The notes under the pieces were generated by a model. The model did not search any database. It had not been told where the DNA came from and saw only the letters and a program-made list of their open reading frames with translations. Both the position numbers and the translations under genes were made by a program. A stretch of 64,000 nucleotides of DNA from Paenibacillus sp. NEAU-GSW1. Lineage in GTDB: Bacteria > Bacillota > Bacilli > Paenibacillales > Paenibacillaceae. The stretch lies in contig NZ_WOVL01000003.1 in assembly GCF_009737085.1 (NCBI RefSeq), positions 1 through 64,000 of the forward strand, in the 5' to 3' direction. This document shows positions 54,325 to 61,576 of the stretch, in pieces (positions within the stretch are counted from its first letter, which is position 1; each line of letters opens with the position of its first letter).

Positions 54325-54954
54325 TTACCAGCGAATTTGCTTAATCGTCTCCAGCATCGCAGCCCGCTCCGCCTGATCCATATTCCATCCGGCGATCTCA
54401 TTCCGGACTCGCTCCATATTCGTAAAGCCTTTTGCCAAGCCGTTCAGCCTTGCCGCAAGCCTCGATCCCAGCAGTTCCGTGCGTTCGGGGTACAGCATGG
54501 CGAGCTTCTCCATCGCGTCCGGGTACCGCTGCAAATAATATTTCTGATGCCGTTCTTCAGCCGGATAAAAATGTGCAATTGCCTCGATACGCGTCTCCGG
54601 CCGCGGCAGTTCCCGTTCTTCTCTGCTGTTCAGCACGCGGCGGATCGCCTCTTCCTGCTCCGCACTCGCGTAGAACAGCAGCGACATATATTGCTTTCCT
54701 TTATAGTCATTAATATTAACGGGGTTATGATTCGACCAGAACAGCTCTGCAAGCTGTTCAAACGTAACGAGCCGCGGATCGTAATGAACCTGCACCGTTT
54801 CCGTATGATCGCCCAGTTCCCGATAAGTCGGGAACGCTGTCTTCCCTCCGGCATAACCGACCCGCGTGCCGACAACGCCGGGCATATGGCCGAAAAGCGC
54901 CTCCGGACTCCAAAAGCATCCCATGCCGAGCGTAACCGTCTGTACCGCATTCAT
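54325..54954 (-). CDS. msrA: Peptide-methionine (S)-S-oxide reductase
   Basis: It reduces methionine-S-sulfoxide in proteins. The protein has 209 residues with GMGCFWSPEALF (catalytic Cys13), GYAGGKTAFPTYRELGDHTETVQVHYDP, and FWSNHNPVNIND. The KQYMSLLFYAS segment and a C-terminal extension after about residue 160 (LGSRLAARLNGLAKGF) are present; no C-terminal resolving Cys pair is seen, so reduction may use another thiol. The thioredoxin-like gene 2 bases upstream may supply electrons. Confidence 0.92.
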   Translation of the reverse strand: MNAVQTVTLGMGCFWSPEALFGHMPGVVGTRVGYAGGKTAFPTYRELGDHTETVQVHYDPRLVTFEQLAELFWSNHNPVNINDYKGKQYMSLLFYASAEQEEAIRRVLNSREERELPRPETRIEAIAHFYPAEERHQKYYLQRYPDAMEKLAMLYPERTELLGSRLAARLNGLAKGFTNMERVRNEIAGWNMDQAERAAMLETIKQIRW

Positions 54955-54956
54955 CC

Positions 54957-55280
54957 CTACACCTGCTCCGCGTGATTTAAAAGGTTATAAATATGATCCA
55001 CCGAACGCATCGCATATTCCAGCTGAACAGGCTCGCCGTTCTTCACCACCGCAAGGCAAGGCACGCTCGAAATGCGCCATGCTTCCCGAAGCTTTGGCGC
55101 ATAGTTCATATTGATTTTATACAGCGTCGCGGGCGTTCCCGCCGCATCGGCGATTTCGAGCATCCGCTCCGCTACTTTGCACGTCCCGCAAAAAGGCGTC
55201 GAGAACAAAATCGCATCTACGCCCGTACCAATCCGGTTCATGCCCAGCCATTCGTCTTCAGAAATTTCTATAATAGCCAT
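54957..55280 (-). CDS. Thioredoxin-like protein
   Basis: The protein has 107 residues from the ATG at 55280 (another ATG lies at 55289; the ribosome site does not decide). The active site is FCGTC at 30-34, and SVPCLAVVKNG has the cis-Pro loop with an additional Cys. It resembles the YtpP-type thioredoxin-like proteins. It is cytosolic. The next gene, two bases on, is msrA, so it is a plausible reductant for MsrA. Confidence 0.88.
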   Translation of the reverse strand: MAIIEISEDEWLGMNRIGTGVDAILFSTPFCGTCKVAERMLEIADAAGTPATLYKINMNYAPKLREAWRISSVPCLAVVKNGEPVQLEYAMRSVDHIYNLLNHAEQV

Positions 55281-55289
55281 GTGGCCCAT

Positions 55290-55538
55290 CTTTCCTTTCC
55301 TTGCCGTCTTGCTCCTTGCATCTTCGGCTCCGTTATCTCATCTAGTTATTAGTATAAGCCGAAGCTTCGCATATGGAAACAAAGGGAGAACCGTCCCGGC
55401 ACCGCCGGCGGCTCTCCCCTATCCTCCCTAGTCCCTATTCCAAGCTTGCGCGACTCCGCGGTCTCTCTGTCTCGATAGCAAGGATTTGGAAAACACAACG
55501 TCGAATACAAAGAATAAGATTGGGACAGGAGGGCGTGT
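55290..55538. other. Spacer between the thioredoxin gene and the pseudogene
   Basis: No gene is seen. A GC-rich hairpin (GGGAGA/TCTCCC with CCG/CGG inside, about 55384-55419) without a T-run is the only structure noticed. Confidence 0.4.
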
Positions 55539-55732
55539 ATGAATAAATTAAATCCGCAAGATGCCGCGCTACAATTTATTGCGGAGCGATGCCTTCAATG
55601 TTTTTTTACAAAACAGGGGACAAAACGAAGGTTGTGGGCTTAGCAAACAAGGTGCTGCGTCCGTATGGAGGAACACTATTTGACGGCTTCTCATTAGGAA
55701 AAAAACAGGCGGAAACTAATCAAACAAATTAG
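55539..55732 (+). pseudogene. Remnant of a nucleotidyltransferase-type gene with internal deletion
   Basis: GGAGGG precedes an ATG at 55539 that reads MNKLNPQDAALQFIAERCLQ and runs out of frame to a stop at 55643. A second frame (55589-55732) reads YKTGDKTKVVGLANKVLRPY and GGTLFDGFSLGK. These look like the first about 20 and last about 45 residues of nucleotidyltransferase-domain proteins (DAA-x-FIAERFP... and FYRTGDK...PYGG-LFEGFS-GK). The middle with the GSxxRGE...DLD site is gone. The family match is from memory and needs a search. Confidence 0.55.
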
Positions 55733-55761
55733 CATTTATTTTTTCAGAAGGAGACGAACCA

Positions 55762-56439
55762 ATGCCTGCTTTACTCGACAGCCATATAAGCGAGCTTGTC
55801 CGGCTGTTCCCTTGCTTCTCCTCTGTCCCTCGCGAAGCTTGGCGCCTGGCGGAGCTCGCGCCTGTAACCCCCGATACCCCGCATACCATCCGTGAAGGCC
55901 ATATGCTGCAGCACGCGATGTTCGTCGTCAGCGGCTCCATCCGCATATACAAAATCAGTCCGGCAGGCCGCGAGATTACGCTATACCGTGTGCGCGGCGG
56001 ACAAAGCTGCGTGCTGATGATGGCGAGCATTCTCGGCGAAATGGAATATGAAGCGTCAGCCTCCATCGAGACGGAAGCGGAAGTGCTGCTGCTCCCTGTC
56101 GATGTATTCAAGCATTGGATGGATCTGTATGCCCCGCTCCGACAATATATTTACAAGCAGATCGTCGAGCGAATGACGAGCGTCACGCAGCTGCTTGAGA
56201 ATGTAGCATTTCAGCCGATCCCTTATCGGATCGCAGAATATTTGTGGCTGCAGTCGGCGCATGCCGATTCGCTGCAGCTGACGCATGAGCAGCTGGCGAT
56301 TGAGCTTGGCACCTCCCGCGAGGTCGTTACCCGGACGCTGCGCAGCTTCGCAAGCGACGGGGTTGTTGCGCTGAGCCGGGGCAGGATCGGCATACCAAAG
56401 CGCGATGCGCTGTTGAAAATAATCGAGCGGCATTCGTGA
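55762..56439 (+). CDS. Crp/Fnr family transcriptional regulator
   Basis: The protein has 225 residues, with AGAAGGAGA before the ATG. The cyclic-nucleotide-binding-like beta roll (HMLQHAMFVVSGSIRIYKISPAGREITLYRVRGGQSCVLM) leads through a long helix to a winged HTH (LTHEQLAIELGTSREVVTRTLRSFASDGVVALSRGRIGI). Cys in FPCFS and GGQSCVLM could serve redox or Fe-S sensing, but the classical Fnr Cys cluster is absent. The next gene is an AhpD-like protein, suggesting an oxidative-stress link. Confidence 0.9.
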   Translation: MPALLDSHISELVRLFPCFSSVPREAWRLAELAPVTPDTPHTIREGHMLQHAMFVVSGSIRIYKISPAGREITLYRVRGGQSCVLMMASILGEMEYEASASIETEAEVLLLPVDVFKHWMDLYAPLRQYIYKQIVERMTSVTQLLENVAFQPIPYRIAEYLWLQSAHADSLQLTHEQLAIELGTSREVVTRTLRSFASDGVVALSRGRIGIPKRDALLKIIERHS

Positions 56440-56463
56440 CTAAGTCACGGAGGCCGCTCTTTA
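56425..56463 (+). terminator. Hairpin at the end of the Crp/Fnr gene
   Basis: GAGCGGC pairs with GCCGCTC around an inner GTGAC/GTCAC helix, followed by TTTA. It overlaps the stop codon; termination may be partial. Confidence 0.6.
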
Positions 56464-56510
56464 TCTCCCTTATGATCGATAATATTAACGATTAGGGAGG
56501 CTAACTAATT

Positions 56511-56912
56511 ATGAATCAATCGTATTACGATCCGAAAAATTTGCAAAAAATACCCGAGCTGGTGAAGCTCGCGCCGGAAGCGGCAACTTCTTTTTTCGAA
56601 TTTGAGAACAACGTATACTACGCTTCCGACTTGATCCCCCCAAAGACAAAAGAGCTGATTGCCATTGCTGTCGCCCATATCACCGGCTGTCCCTATTGCA
56701 TTGACGTCCATGTGAAAAAAGGAAAATCGCTCGGCGCAACCAAAGAAGAAATTTTCGGCGCGGTGCTTATCGCTGCCTCCACCCGGGCCGGCGCAGTGCT
56801 CAGCCATGCAACGCATGCATTAAACGCATACGATGAAGAGCAGCGCGCAAGCGGCGAAACAGCTGCTCCGTCCAGTTCAGCTTCGGCTTCGCCGCCGGAT
56901 TGTTTTTGCTAA
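56511..56912 (+). CDS. Carboxymuconolactone decarboxylase/AhpD-like protein
   Basis: The protein has 133 residues, with AGGGAGG before the ATG. The CMD fold is shown by PPKTKELIAIAVAHITGCPYCIDVHVKKGKSLGATKEEIFGAVLIAASTRAGAVLSHA. The CPYC-x3-H active site is that of AhpD-type peroxidase partners. A Ser/Ala-rich tail ends in CFC. It is likely a thiol-dependent peroxide-protection enzyme. It follows the Crp/Fnr gene by 70 bp. Confidence 0.88.
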   Translation: MNQSYYDPKNLQKIPELVKLAPEAATSFFEFENNVYYASDLIPPKTKELIAIAVAHITGCPYCIDVHVKKGKSLGATKEEIFGAVLIAASTRAGAVLSHATHALNAYDEEQRASGETAAPSSSASASPPDCFC

Positions 56913-56946
56913 TATAATGAGAATGATTGTGTGATAGCGAGCCTCG

Positions 56947-57252
56947 TCAGTCGCCTGCTATATGCGCGAGCGCTACCGAAGGCTCGCTCATACGGAGGAT
57001 GATTTGGTCGATCTCGACATGAAACCTTGCAGCAATAAATAGTTTCATGCTTTGCAGTTCCTTGGCTAAAACCGCAATCTCTTCCGCTGTAAACTTTACA
57101 TTGGTCGCATAATAATCGTTCATTTTCCGCAGCAGTACGTAGCTCCTCCAGTACGTATTGCTCTGGAAAATCGCTTCATGCACCGCTTCGGGTATTTCAA
57201 AGAAGCCGATTTGCTCCTTATTGCGCGAGTAGAGCACGACATCAAACCCCAT
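56947..57252 (-). CDS. Hypothetical protein, 101 residues
   Basis: The ATG at 57252 has AAAGGGG eight bases upstream. The sequence is MGFDVVLYSRNKEQIGFFEI..., then SNTYWRSYVLLRKMNDYYATNVKFTAEEIAVLAKELQSM, and ends in a mixed alpha/beta segment. It is soluble, with no known motif; the size and acidic-aromatic composition recall small immunity-type proteins, but nothing nearby supports that. It is divergent from the ribbon-helix-helix-like gene. Confidence 0.65.
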   Translation of the reverse strand: MGFDVVLYSRNKEQIGFFEIPEAVHEAIFQSNTYWRSYVLLRKMNDYYATNVKFTAEEIAVLAKELQSMKLFIAARFHVEIDQIILRMSEPSVALAHIAGD

Positions 57253-57409
57253 CGTTCCAACCCCTTTCCATTCCATTGTTGTTCTAAGCTGCGCAACATC
57301 TCACACTATTCATCCGATAACAACTATATCGGCATGTCCACTTTGAATAAAGTAGCAGAAATTGAATCGCTCTAAAAAATATGAAAATATAGAATCGGGT
57401 GATGATCAT

Positions 57410-57640
57410 ATGGATTCAGAACACTGTGCAAGCAATGAGAAAGGGATCGGACACAGAGGCGGACAACGGGCCGGAGCCGGCAGAAAGCCGATCGGAGTAA
57501 CTAGAAAGCTGTCGCTGACACTCCCTCCCGCTTATTGGGAAGAAATCGAACGGCATTGCGGGGGAAGACAGGATTACGCGGTATCCGCCTTTATCCGCTC
57601 CATTATCGAAGATTATCTTCAGCAAGCCGACCAATTATGA
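57410..57640 (+). CDS. Ribbon-helix-helix-like small protein
   Basis: The protein has 76 residues from the ATG at 57410 after GGTGATGATC. A Gly/Arg-rich segment (GHRGGQRAGAGRKPIG) precedes VTRKLSLTLPPAYWEEIERHCGGRQDYAVSAFIRSIIEDYL, a strand and two helices that fit the Arc/CopG fold. The AGAGRKPIG stretch is often found before such domains in DNA-binding proteins. No toxin partner is seen next to it. It lies 25 bases before the hydrolase gene. Confidence 0.65.
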   Translation: MDSEHCASNEKGIGHRGGQRAGAGRKPIGVTRKLSLTLPPAYWEEIERHCGGRQDYAVSAFIRSIIEDYLQQADQL

Positions 57641-57665
57641 TTCCGGAAAGGAGCAGCTATTCCAG

Positions 57666-58466
57666 TTGACCGGACAATTTTTACAGTTGCAAGATTGTGA
57701 GCTTTATTATTCTGTGGCAGGAAGCGGACGTCCGCTGATCCTGCTTCACGGCAATTTCAATGACCACCGCATTTGGGACAGCCAGGCCAACGCTTTAGCT
57801 CAAAGCTATCAAGTCATCCGGTACGACCTTAGAGGATACGGGTTTTCGGGAACGCCTTCGGCCGGTTACTCCAATGTAGACGATCTGTTAGCGGTCTTTA
57901 ACCATTTGCAATTAGAAAAAGCCGTGCTGATTGGCTCCTCCTCCGGCGGCGCTGTCGCTATCGACTTCACCCTTGCCTACCCGCATCGGGTCGAAAGCCT
58001 CATACTCGCCGCTCCTTCGGTAAGCGGCCGCTCCTATCCGCTGCAGATGACGTGGAACGGCATCAAAAACTACTCCGCTTTTCGTTCCAAAGGCGCGGAG
58101 GCCGCTATCGAAGCTTTTATTCAAAACCGCTTTTGGCAATATTTCTTTCCTGAGTCGCACAAGCCAGCCGCTTTGGAGCAGGTCTTAAGCAACGTCCGAA
58201 ACCCAAACAATTTTTGCCGTATTTCACCCAAGCTGATTACGCCGCCGAAGCCCCCGGCAGCCAAGCGGCTGCAGCAAATAAAATGCCCGACGCTTCTCAT
58301 CGCTGGCGACCGCGACCATCCATACAACCGCTCCACAACCGACCTTCTGCAAAAGCGGATACAAGACGCCGTCTTGACCGTCATAGCAGATTGCGGACAC
58401 CTGCCTTTCGTCGAAGAAGCGGCACAATTCAACCAATTGGTGATCGATTTTCTATCTAAGTCATAG
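57666..58466 (+). CDS. Alpha/beta hydrolase
   Basis: The protein has 266 residues with a TTG start; AAAGGAG lies 12 bases upstream. The oxyanion-hole block is LILLHGNFNDHRIWD, and the nucleophile elbow GSSSGG carries Ser92. The acid is Asp in LLIAGDRDHPYN (about 225), and the base is His in DCGHLPFVEE (about 248). It is a cytosolic hydrolase of the PF00561 type; substrate unknown. Probably co-transcribed with the ribbon-helix-helix-like gene. Confidence 0.88.
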   Translation: MTGQFLQLQDCELYYSVAGSGRPLILLHGNFNDHRIWDSQANALAQSYQVIRYDLRGYGFSGTPSAGYSNVDDLLAVFNHLQLEKAVLIGSSSGGAVAIDFTLAYPHRVESLILAAPSVSGRSYPLQMTWNGIKNYSAFRSKGAEAAIEAFIQNRFWQYFFPESHKPAALEQVLSNVRNPNNFCRISPKLITPPKPPAAKRLQQIKCPTLLIAGDRDHPYNRSTTDLLQKRIQDAVLTVIADCGHLPFVEEAAQFNQLVIDFLSKS

Positions 58467-58532
58467 TATTTGCTTTTTAATAGGCATTCGAACAAAATGG
58501 ACTCCAGCGATCTGCACTGGCATGCCGCGCTT

Positions 58533-58571
58533 AAAAGGTGATTCCTGTATGGTACGGGAGTCATCTTTTTT
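58533..58571 (+). terminator. Terminator downstream of the hydrolase gene
   Basis: AAAAGGTGATTCC pairs with GGGAGTCATCTTTTTT, ending in six T. Confidence 0.75.
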
Positions 58572-58630
58572 AGTCCTCACGGATAGCGATAATCATTACA
58601 GCAACGGATGCAGCGGCCCGTAAAACAAAT

Positions 58631-58662
58631 GAAGGAGCTGTTCCCGAAAGGGTCAGCTCCTT
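58631..58662 (-). terminator. Terminator of the FtsH-like gene
   Basis: AAGGAGCTG pairs with CAGCTCCTT with an inner CCC/GGG helix, just past the minus-strand stop at 58674. The T-run is interrupted. Confidence 0.75.
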
Positions 58663-58673
58663 CTACTTGCACT

Positions 58674-60461
58674 CTATTCCTCATCTTTCTTCTCTTCTTC
58701 GTCTTCTGGCCCCAATTTCGACTGCTCCCGCTCCAGTTCGTCAACGGATGCGTCTGTAACGCCCGCACCGCCGAGACTTGCCGCTTCCGCTTCCGCTTTC
58801 GGCATAAACGGCTTCACCGCCACATGCTCTGGACGCTCAAGGCCGTACAGTCCCTTATAAATCTCATCGATCTCTTCGCCGGTCAGGTCGCCGCGAAGCA
58901 GCAGCTGCTCCGCTATGGCATGAACGAAATCGCCATGATCCTTGACGAGCTTTTTCACCTGCTCCATTTGATCCTTCAACAGCTCGTTGATTTTCGGACG
59001 AAGCGCCCGCAGCGCATCCGCTCTAGAACCGGTAGCCAGCCAGCTGAACAGCTCGTCGCCCATGCCGACCATGCCGAGGTAAGCGCCCGCCATCTCCGTC
59101 GCCTGCCGCAAATCGGACGTTACGCCGTTGAGCTTCTTGCCGAGAAACTCCTCTTCCACCGCCCTCGCTGCAAGGCAAACCTGAATCGCCGCCAGAATCT
59201 CGCTGTCGCTCCGGTTGTACCGCTCATGCGTCGGCTTGGTTGCCGCAAGACCGAGCGCGTCTCCGCGCCGAATAATCGTCACTTTCCATACCCGCTCATG
59301 CGGCTTCAGTAAATATTGCGCCACCGCATGGCCGGATTCATGATACGCGACATTCCGCTTCTCGTCCTGGCTCATCGAGCGCAGCGGCTGCTTAAGACCC
59401 CATTCATAGGTCTCCATCGCAGCCCGAAAGTCTTCATAGCTGATTAATTGGGCTCCCCGCTGATGGGCAAGAACGACCGCTTCGTTCACAATATGCTTGA
59501 TTTGCGCCGGACTGTAGCCGATCGTATCAAGCGCCGCCTTCTCCGGGGTCAATTCCGGCTCGCGCTTCACTTTCTTCAAGTAGTACTCGAATACGTCTAC
59601 GCGGCCGTCGTAGTCAGGCGAATCGACCCACAGCTTCCGGTCAAAACGGCCTGGGCGCAGCAGCGCCTGATCGAGCACATCCGGCAGGTTCGTCGCAGCG
59701 ATTGTTAATACGGCGGGCCGTTCCGCTTTCTTGCGCCGCAAGCCTAACGTCCGCAGCAGCTTGGCGAACTTCGTAGCGTCCAGGTTCGGCGGGTCCATTT
59801 GCAGCAGCAGCTCGTTGAGCAGTCCCGACCCGCCGCCCATCCCGAACATGCCGCCGCCCATTCCGCCGCCAGCTTGCCGGCTCATCCCAATCGCATCGAC
59901 CTCGTCGATGAAAATAATGCAGGCGCCGTATATTTTGGCAAGCTTGCGTGCTTTTTTGTAAATCCGCATCACCTTCAAGTTGCCGACGCCGAAAAACATG
60001 TTCTGAAAGCTTGGCGCTGACGCATACGCAAACGGAACCTGCGCTTCGTTCGCAATAACCTGAGCCAAATAGGATTTGCCGGTGCCGGGCGGTCCGCACA
60101 GCAGCAAGCCGCGGATCGCTTCGCCGCCCATCTGCTTGAACTCTTTTACGCCCCGCAGCAGCGTAACGATACGTTTGGCGTTTTCCACGATCTCGGGATT
60201 GCCGCGGTAATCATCCCACGTCGCGCCCGTCTCCCCGGGAAGCACCCAATACGTTCGGCCGCGCGCAAGAAACCAGAACAGTGCGACAAACTGAATAATG
60301 ATGAAAAGCACGGCGAATAGAAGCTGAAACAATAACCCGGCGAGACTAATCAAAATTCCCCAGGTTGTCGGTCCTCCCTGCCACACCAGCACGCCAATGA
60401 TGACGAGGACAACGAGCCTAATGAGGAATCTTCGCCACTTAATCCATTGATACTTCCTCAT
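58674..60461 (-). CDS. FtsH-like membrane AAA zinc protease paralogue
   Basis: The protein has 595 residues. Two N-terminal membrane helices (about 12-28 and 33-66) have almost no loop between them, so the usual FtsH periplasmic domain is missing. Walker A is GPPGTGKS (123-130), Walker B is IIFIDEVDAIG (182-192), and the SRH is LLRPGRFDR. The zinc motif HESGH is at 374-378, with Asp450 in GVTSDLRQAT as the third ligand. A Gly/Met-rich insert (AGGGMGGGMFGMGGGSG, about 197-213) replaces the pore-2/linker part after Walker B. The tail is acidic. It is a quality-control protease paralogue. Confidence 0.9.
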   Translation of the reverse strand: MRKYQWIKWRRFLIRLVVLVIIGVLVWQGGPTTWGILISLAGLLFQLLFAVLFIIIQFVALFWFLARGRTYWVLPGETGATWDDYRGNPEIVENAKRIVTLLRGVKEFKQMGGEAIRGLLLCGPPGTGKSYLAQVIANEAQVPFAYASAPSFQNMFFGVGNLKVMRIYKKARKLAKIYGACIIFIDEVDAIGMSRQAGGGMGGGMFGMGGGSGLLNELLLQMDPPNLDATKFAKLLRTLGLRRKKAERPAVLTIAATNLPDVLDQALLRPGRFDRKLWVDSPDYDGRVDVFEYYLKKVKREPELTPEKAALDTIGYSPAQIKHIVNEAVVLAHQRGAQLISYEDFRAAMETYEWGLKQPLRSMSQDEKRNVAYHESGHAVAQYLLKPHERVWKVTIIRRGDALGLAATKPTHERYNRSDSEILAAIQVCLAARAVEEEFLGKKLNGVTSDLRQATEMAGAYLGMVGMGDELFSWLATGSRADALRALRPKINELLKDQMEQVKKLVKDHGDFVHAIAEQLLLRGDLTGEEIDEIYKGLYGLERPEHVAVKPFMPKAEAEAASLGGAGVTDASVDELEREQSKLGPEDEEEKKDEE

Positions 60462-60622
60462 GGCCCACTTCCTTTTCGATTGTTTTAATTTTTCCCCCTT
60501 GGATATTCAGTCGTTAGCCGTTATCTTCCTCGCATGTCATATGTATATGATGCTTGCAGTTTGAACTTTCCTGCCAATGCTTGCAGCTATCGAGCTATAT
60601 TTGAAGGCTTGTCGGGGACAAC

Positions 60623-60650
60623 AAAACCCCCGTCTGTCATTAGACGGGGG
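60623..60650 (-). terminator. Terminator of the ketosynthase-HDO operon
   Basis: CCCCCGTCT pairs with AGACGGGGG over a 6-base loop; on the minus strand it is followed by TTTTGTTG. Confidence 0.85.
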
Positions 60651-60682
60651 CCCCACTTTGATGCCGATTAAACGTTCAAAGT

Positions 60683-61576
60683 CTAGGATGGAATCCTTTG
60701 AACACTCTCCTGCTTCGCCTTCAATTCAACCAGCAGAGCGTGAAGCTGCTCAGTAGCTAAGCCGTGAAGCACCAGGCGGAAGCCTGCTCCAAGCGTCGTC
60801 ATCGGCACCATCGGATGCTTGTTGTTGATGAGCGCCAGCCGATCGTTGCTGCCAATAATTTTAGAAGCGTACAAGCCGACCGTCTCATCCAGTTGCAAGG
60901 AATTAGTCGCCCGCCAAAAATCGTTGTCCGTCAAAAACATCTGATAAATCGGCGTGAAAATCTCGATAGCCGTCGTCAAATCGAGAAAGTTGGTCCACCG
61001 CTTCGGCAATGGCTCGATCGGAATCCGCGTCGAGGTTATCGCATCGAAATGGAGTCGATCCTGTTTCGTCACCTCCAGCTTTTTGCTCTGCAGCTCGCGG
61101 TTCAAGTTAATGATGAAATTGTACAAATTCAGATCGTGAATAAGGAAAAGATCATCCTTTACCGGCTCCAAATTAGTCGGCTTCAATGGGTTCATCGTCA
61201 TTTGCACACCCGGCACATTATCCCGGATAAATTGCAGCACCTCGGAGCCGAGATAGAAATGACGTAAAATCATAAAATTGGCGCTTGGGCTGACGAAATT
61301 TTTCATCCCCCAGTAAAGTACCCGATGCAGTAATTTGGACGAGGTAAACGCCTTCGGCACGATGCTTTTGTATATTTGCAGCACAATAATCATCAGCCGT
61401 GCAAACGGCCGCAGCAGCGGCAGCAAAAACTGTCGGGTCCGGCTTGAGCAATCTCGGAGGTAAACGGCTTTGGCTTCCTCGTTGAACGGAATGCTCTGGT
61501 CGAGAAAAATCGCTTGAAACGGGTTCGGATCGTCTCGGTCATGCGGCATTTTATAGTAAAAATCGGCTTCGCTCAT
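60683..61576 (-). CDS. Unknown protein coupled to the ketosynthase-HDO fusion
   Basis: The protein has 297 residues. Its ATG overlaps the stop of the fusion gene by four bases. The sequence is helical with an amphipathic/hydrophobic segment LLPLLRPFARLMIIVLQIYKSIV (about 52-74) and later blocks FMILRHFYLGSEVLQFIRDNVPG, LFLIHDLNLYNFIINLNREL, and WTNFLDLTTAIEIFTPIYQMFLTDNDFWRA. A few His and Asp (H148, D149 region; RHF) could bind metal. I do not recognise the family beyond a possible DUF6999 resemblance. Tight coupling says it acts with the fusion enzyme. Confidence 0.75.
   Translation of the reverse strand: MSEADFYYKMPHDRDDPNPFQAIFLDQSIPFNEEAKAVYLRDCSSRTRQFLLPLLRPFARLMIIVLQIYKSIVPKAFTSSKLLHRVLYWGMKNFVSPSANFMILRHFYLGSEVLQFIRDNVPGVQMTMNPLKPTNLEPVKDDLFLIHDLNLYNFIINLNRELQSKKLEVTKQDRLHFDAITSTRIPIEPLPKRWTNFLDLTTAIEIFTPIYQMFLTDNDFWRATNSLQLDETVGLYASKIIGSNDRLALINNKHPMVPMTTLGAGFRLVLHGLATEQLHALLVELKAKQESVQRIPS

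Noticed and set aside
57252-57640. Toxin-antitoxin pair of the ribbon-helix-helix-like gene and its neighbour
   Set aside because: The genes are divergent and not overlapping, and the 101-residue neighbour has no toxin motif.
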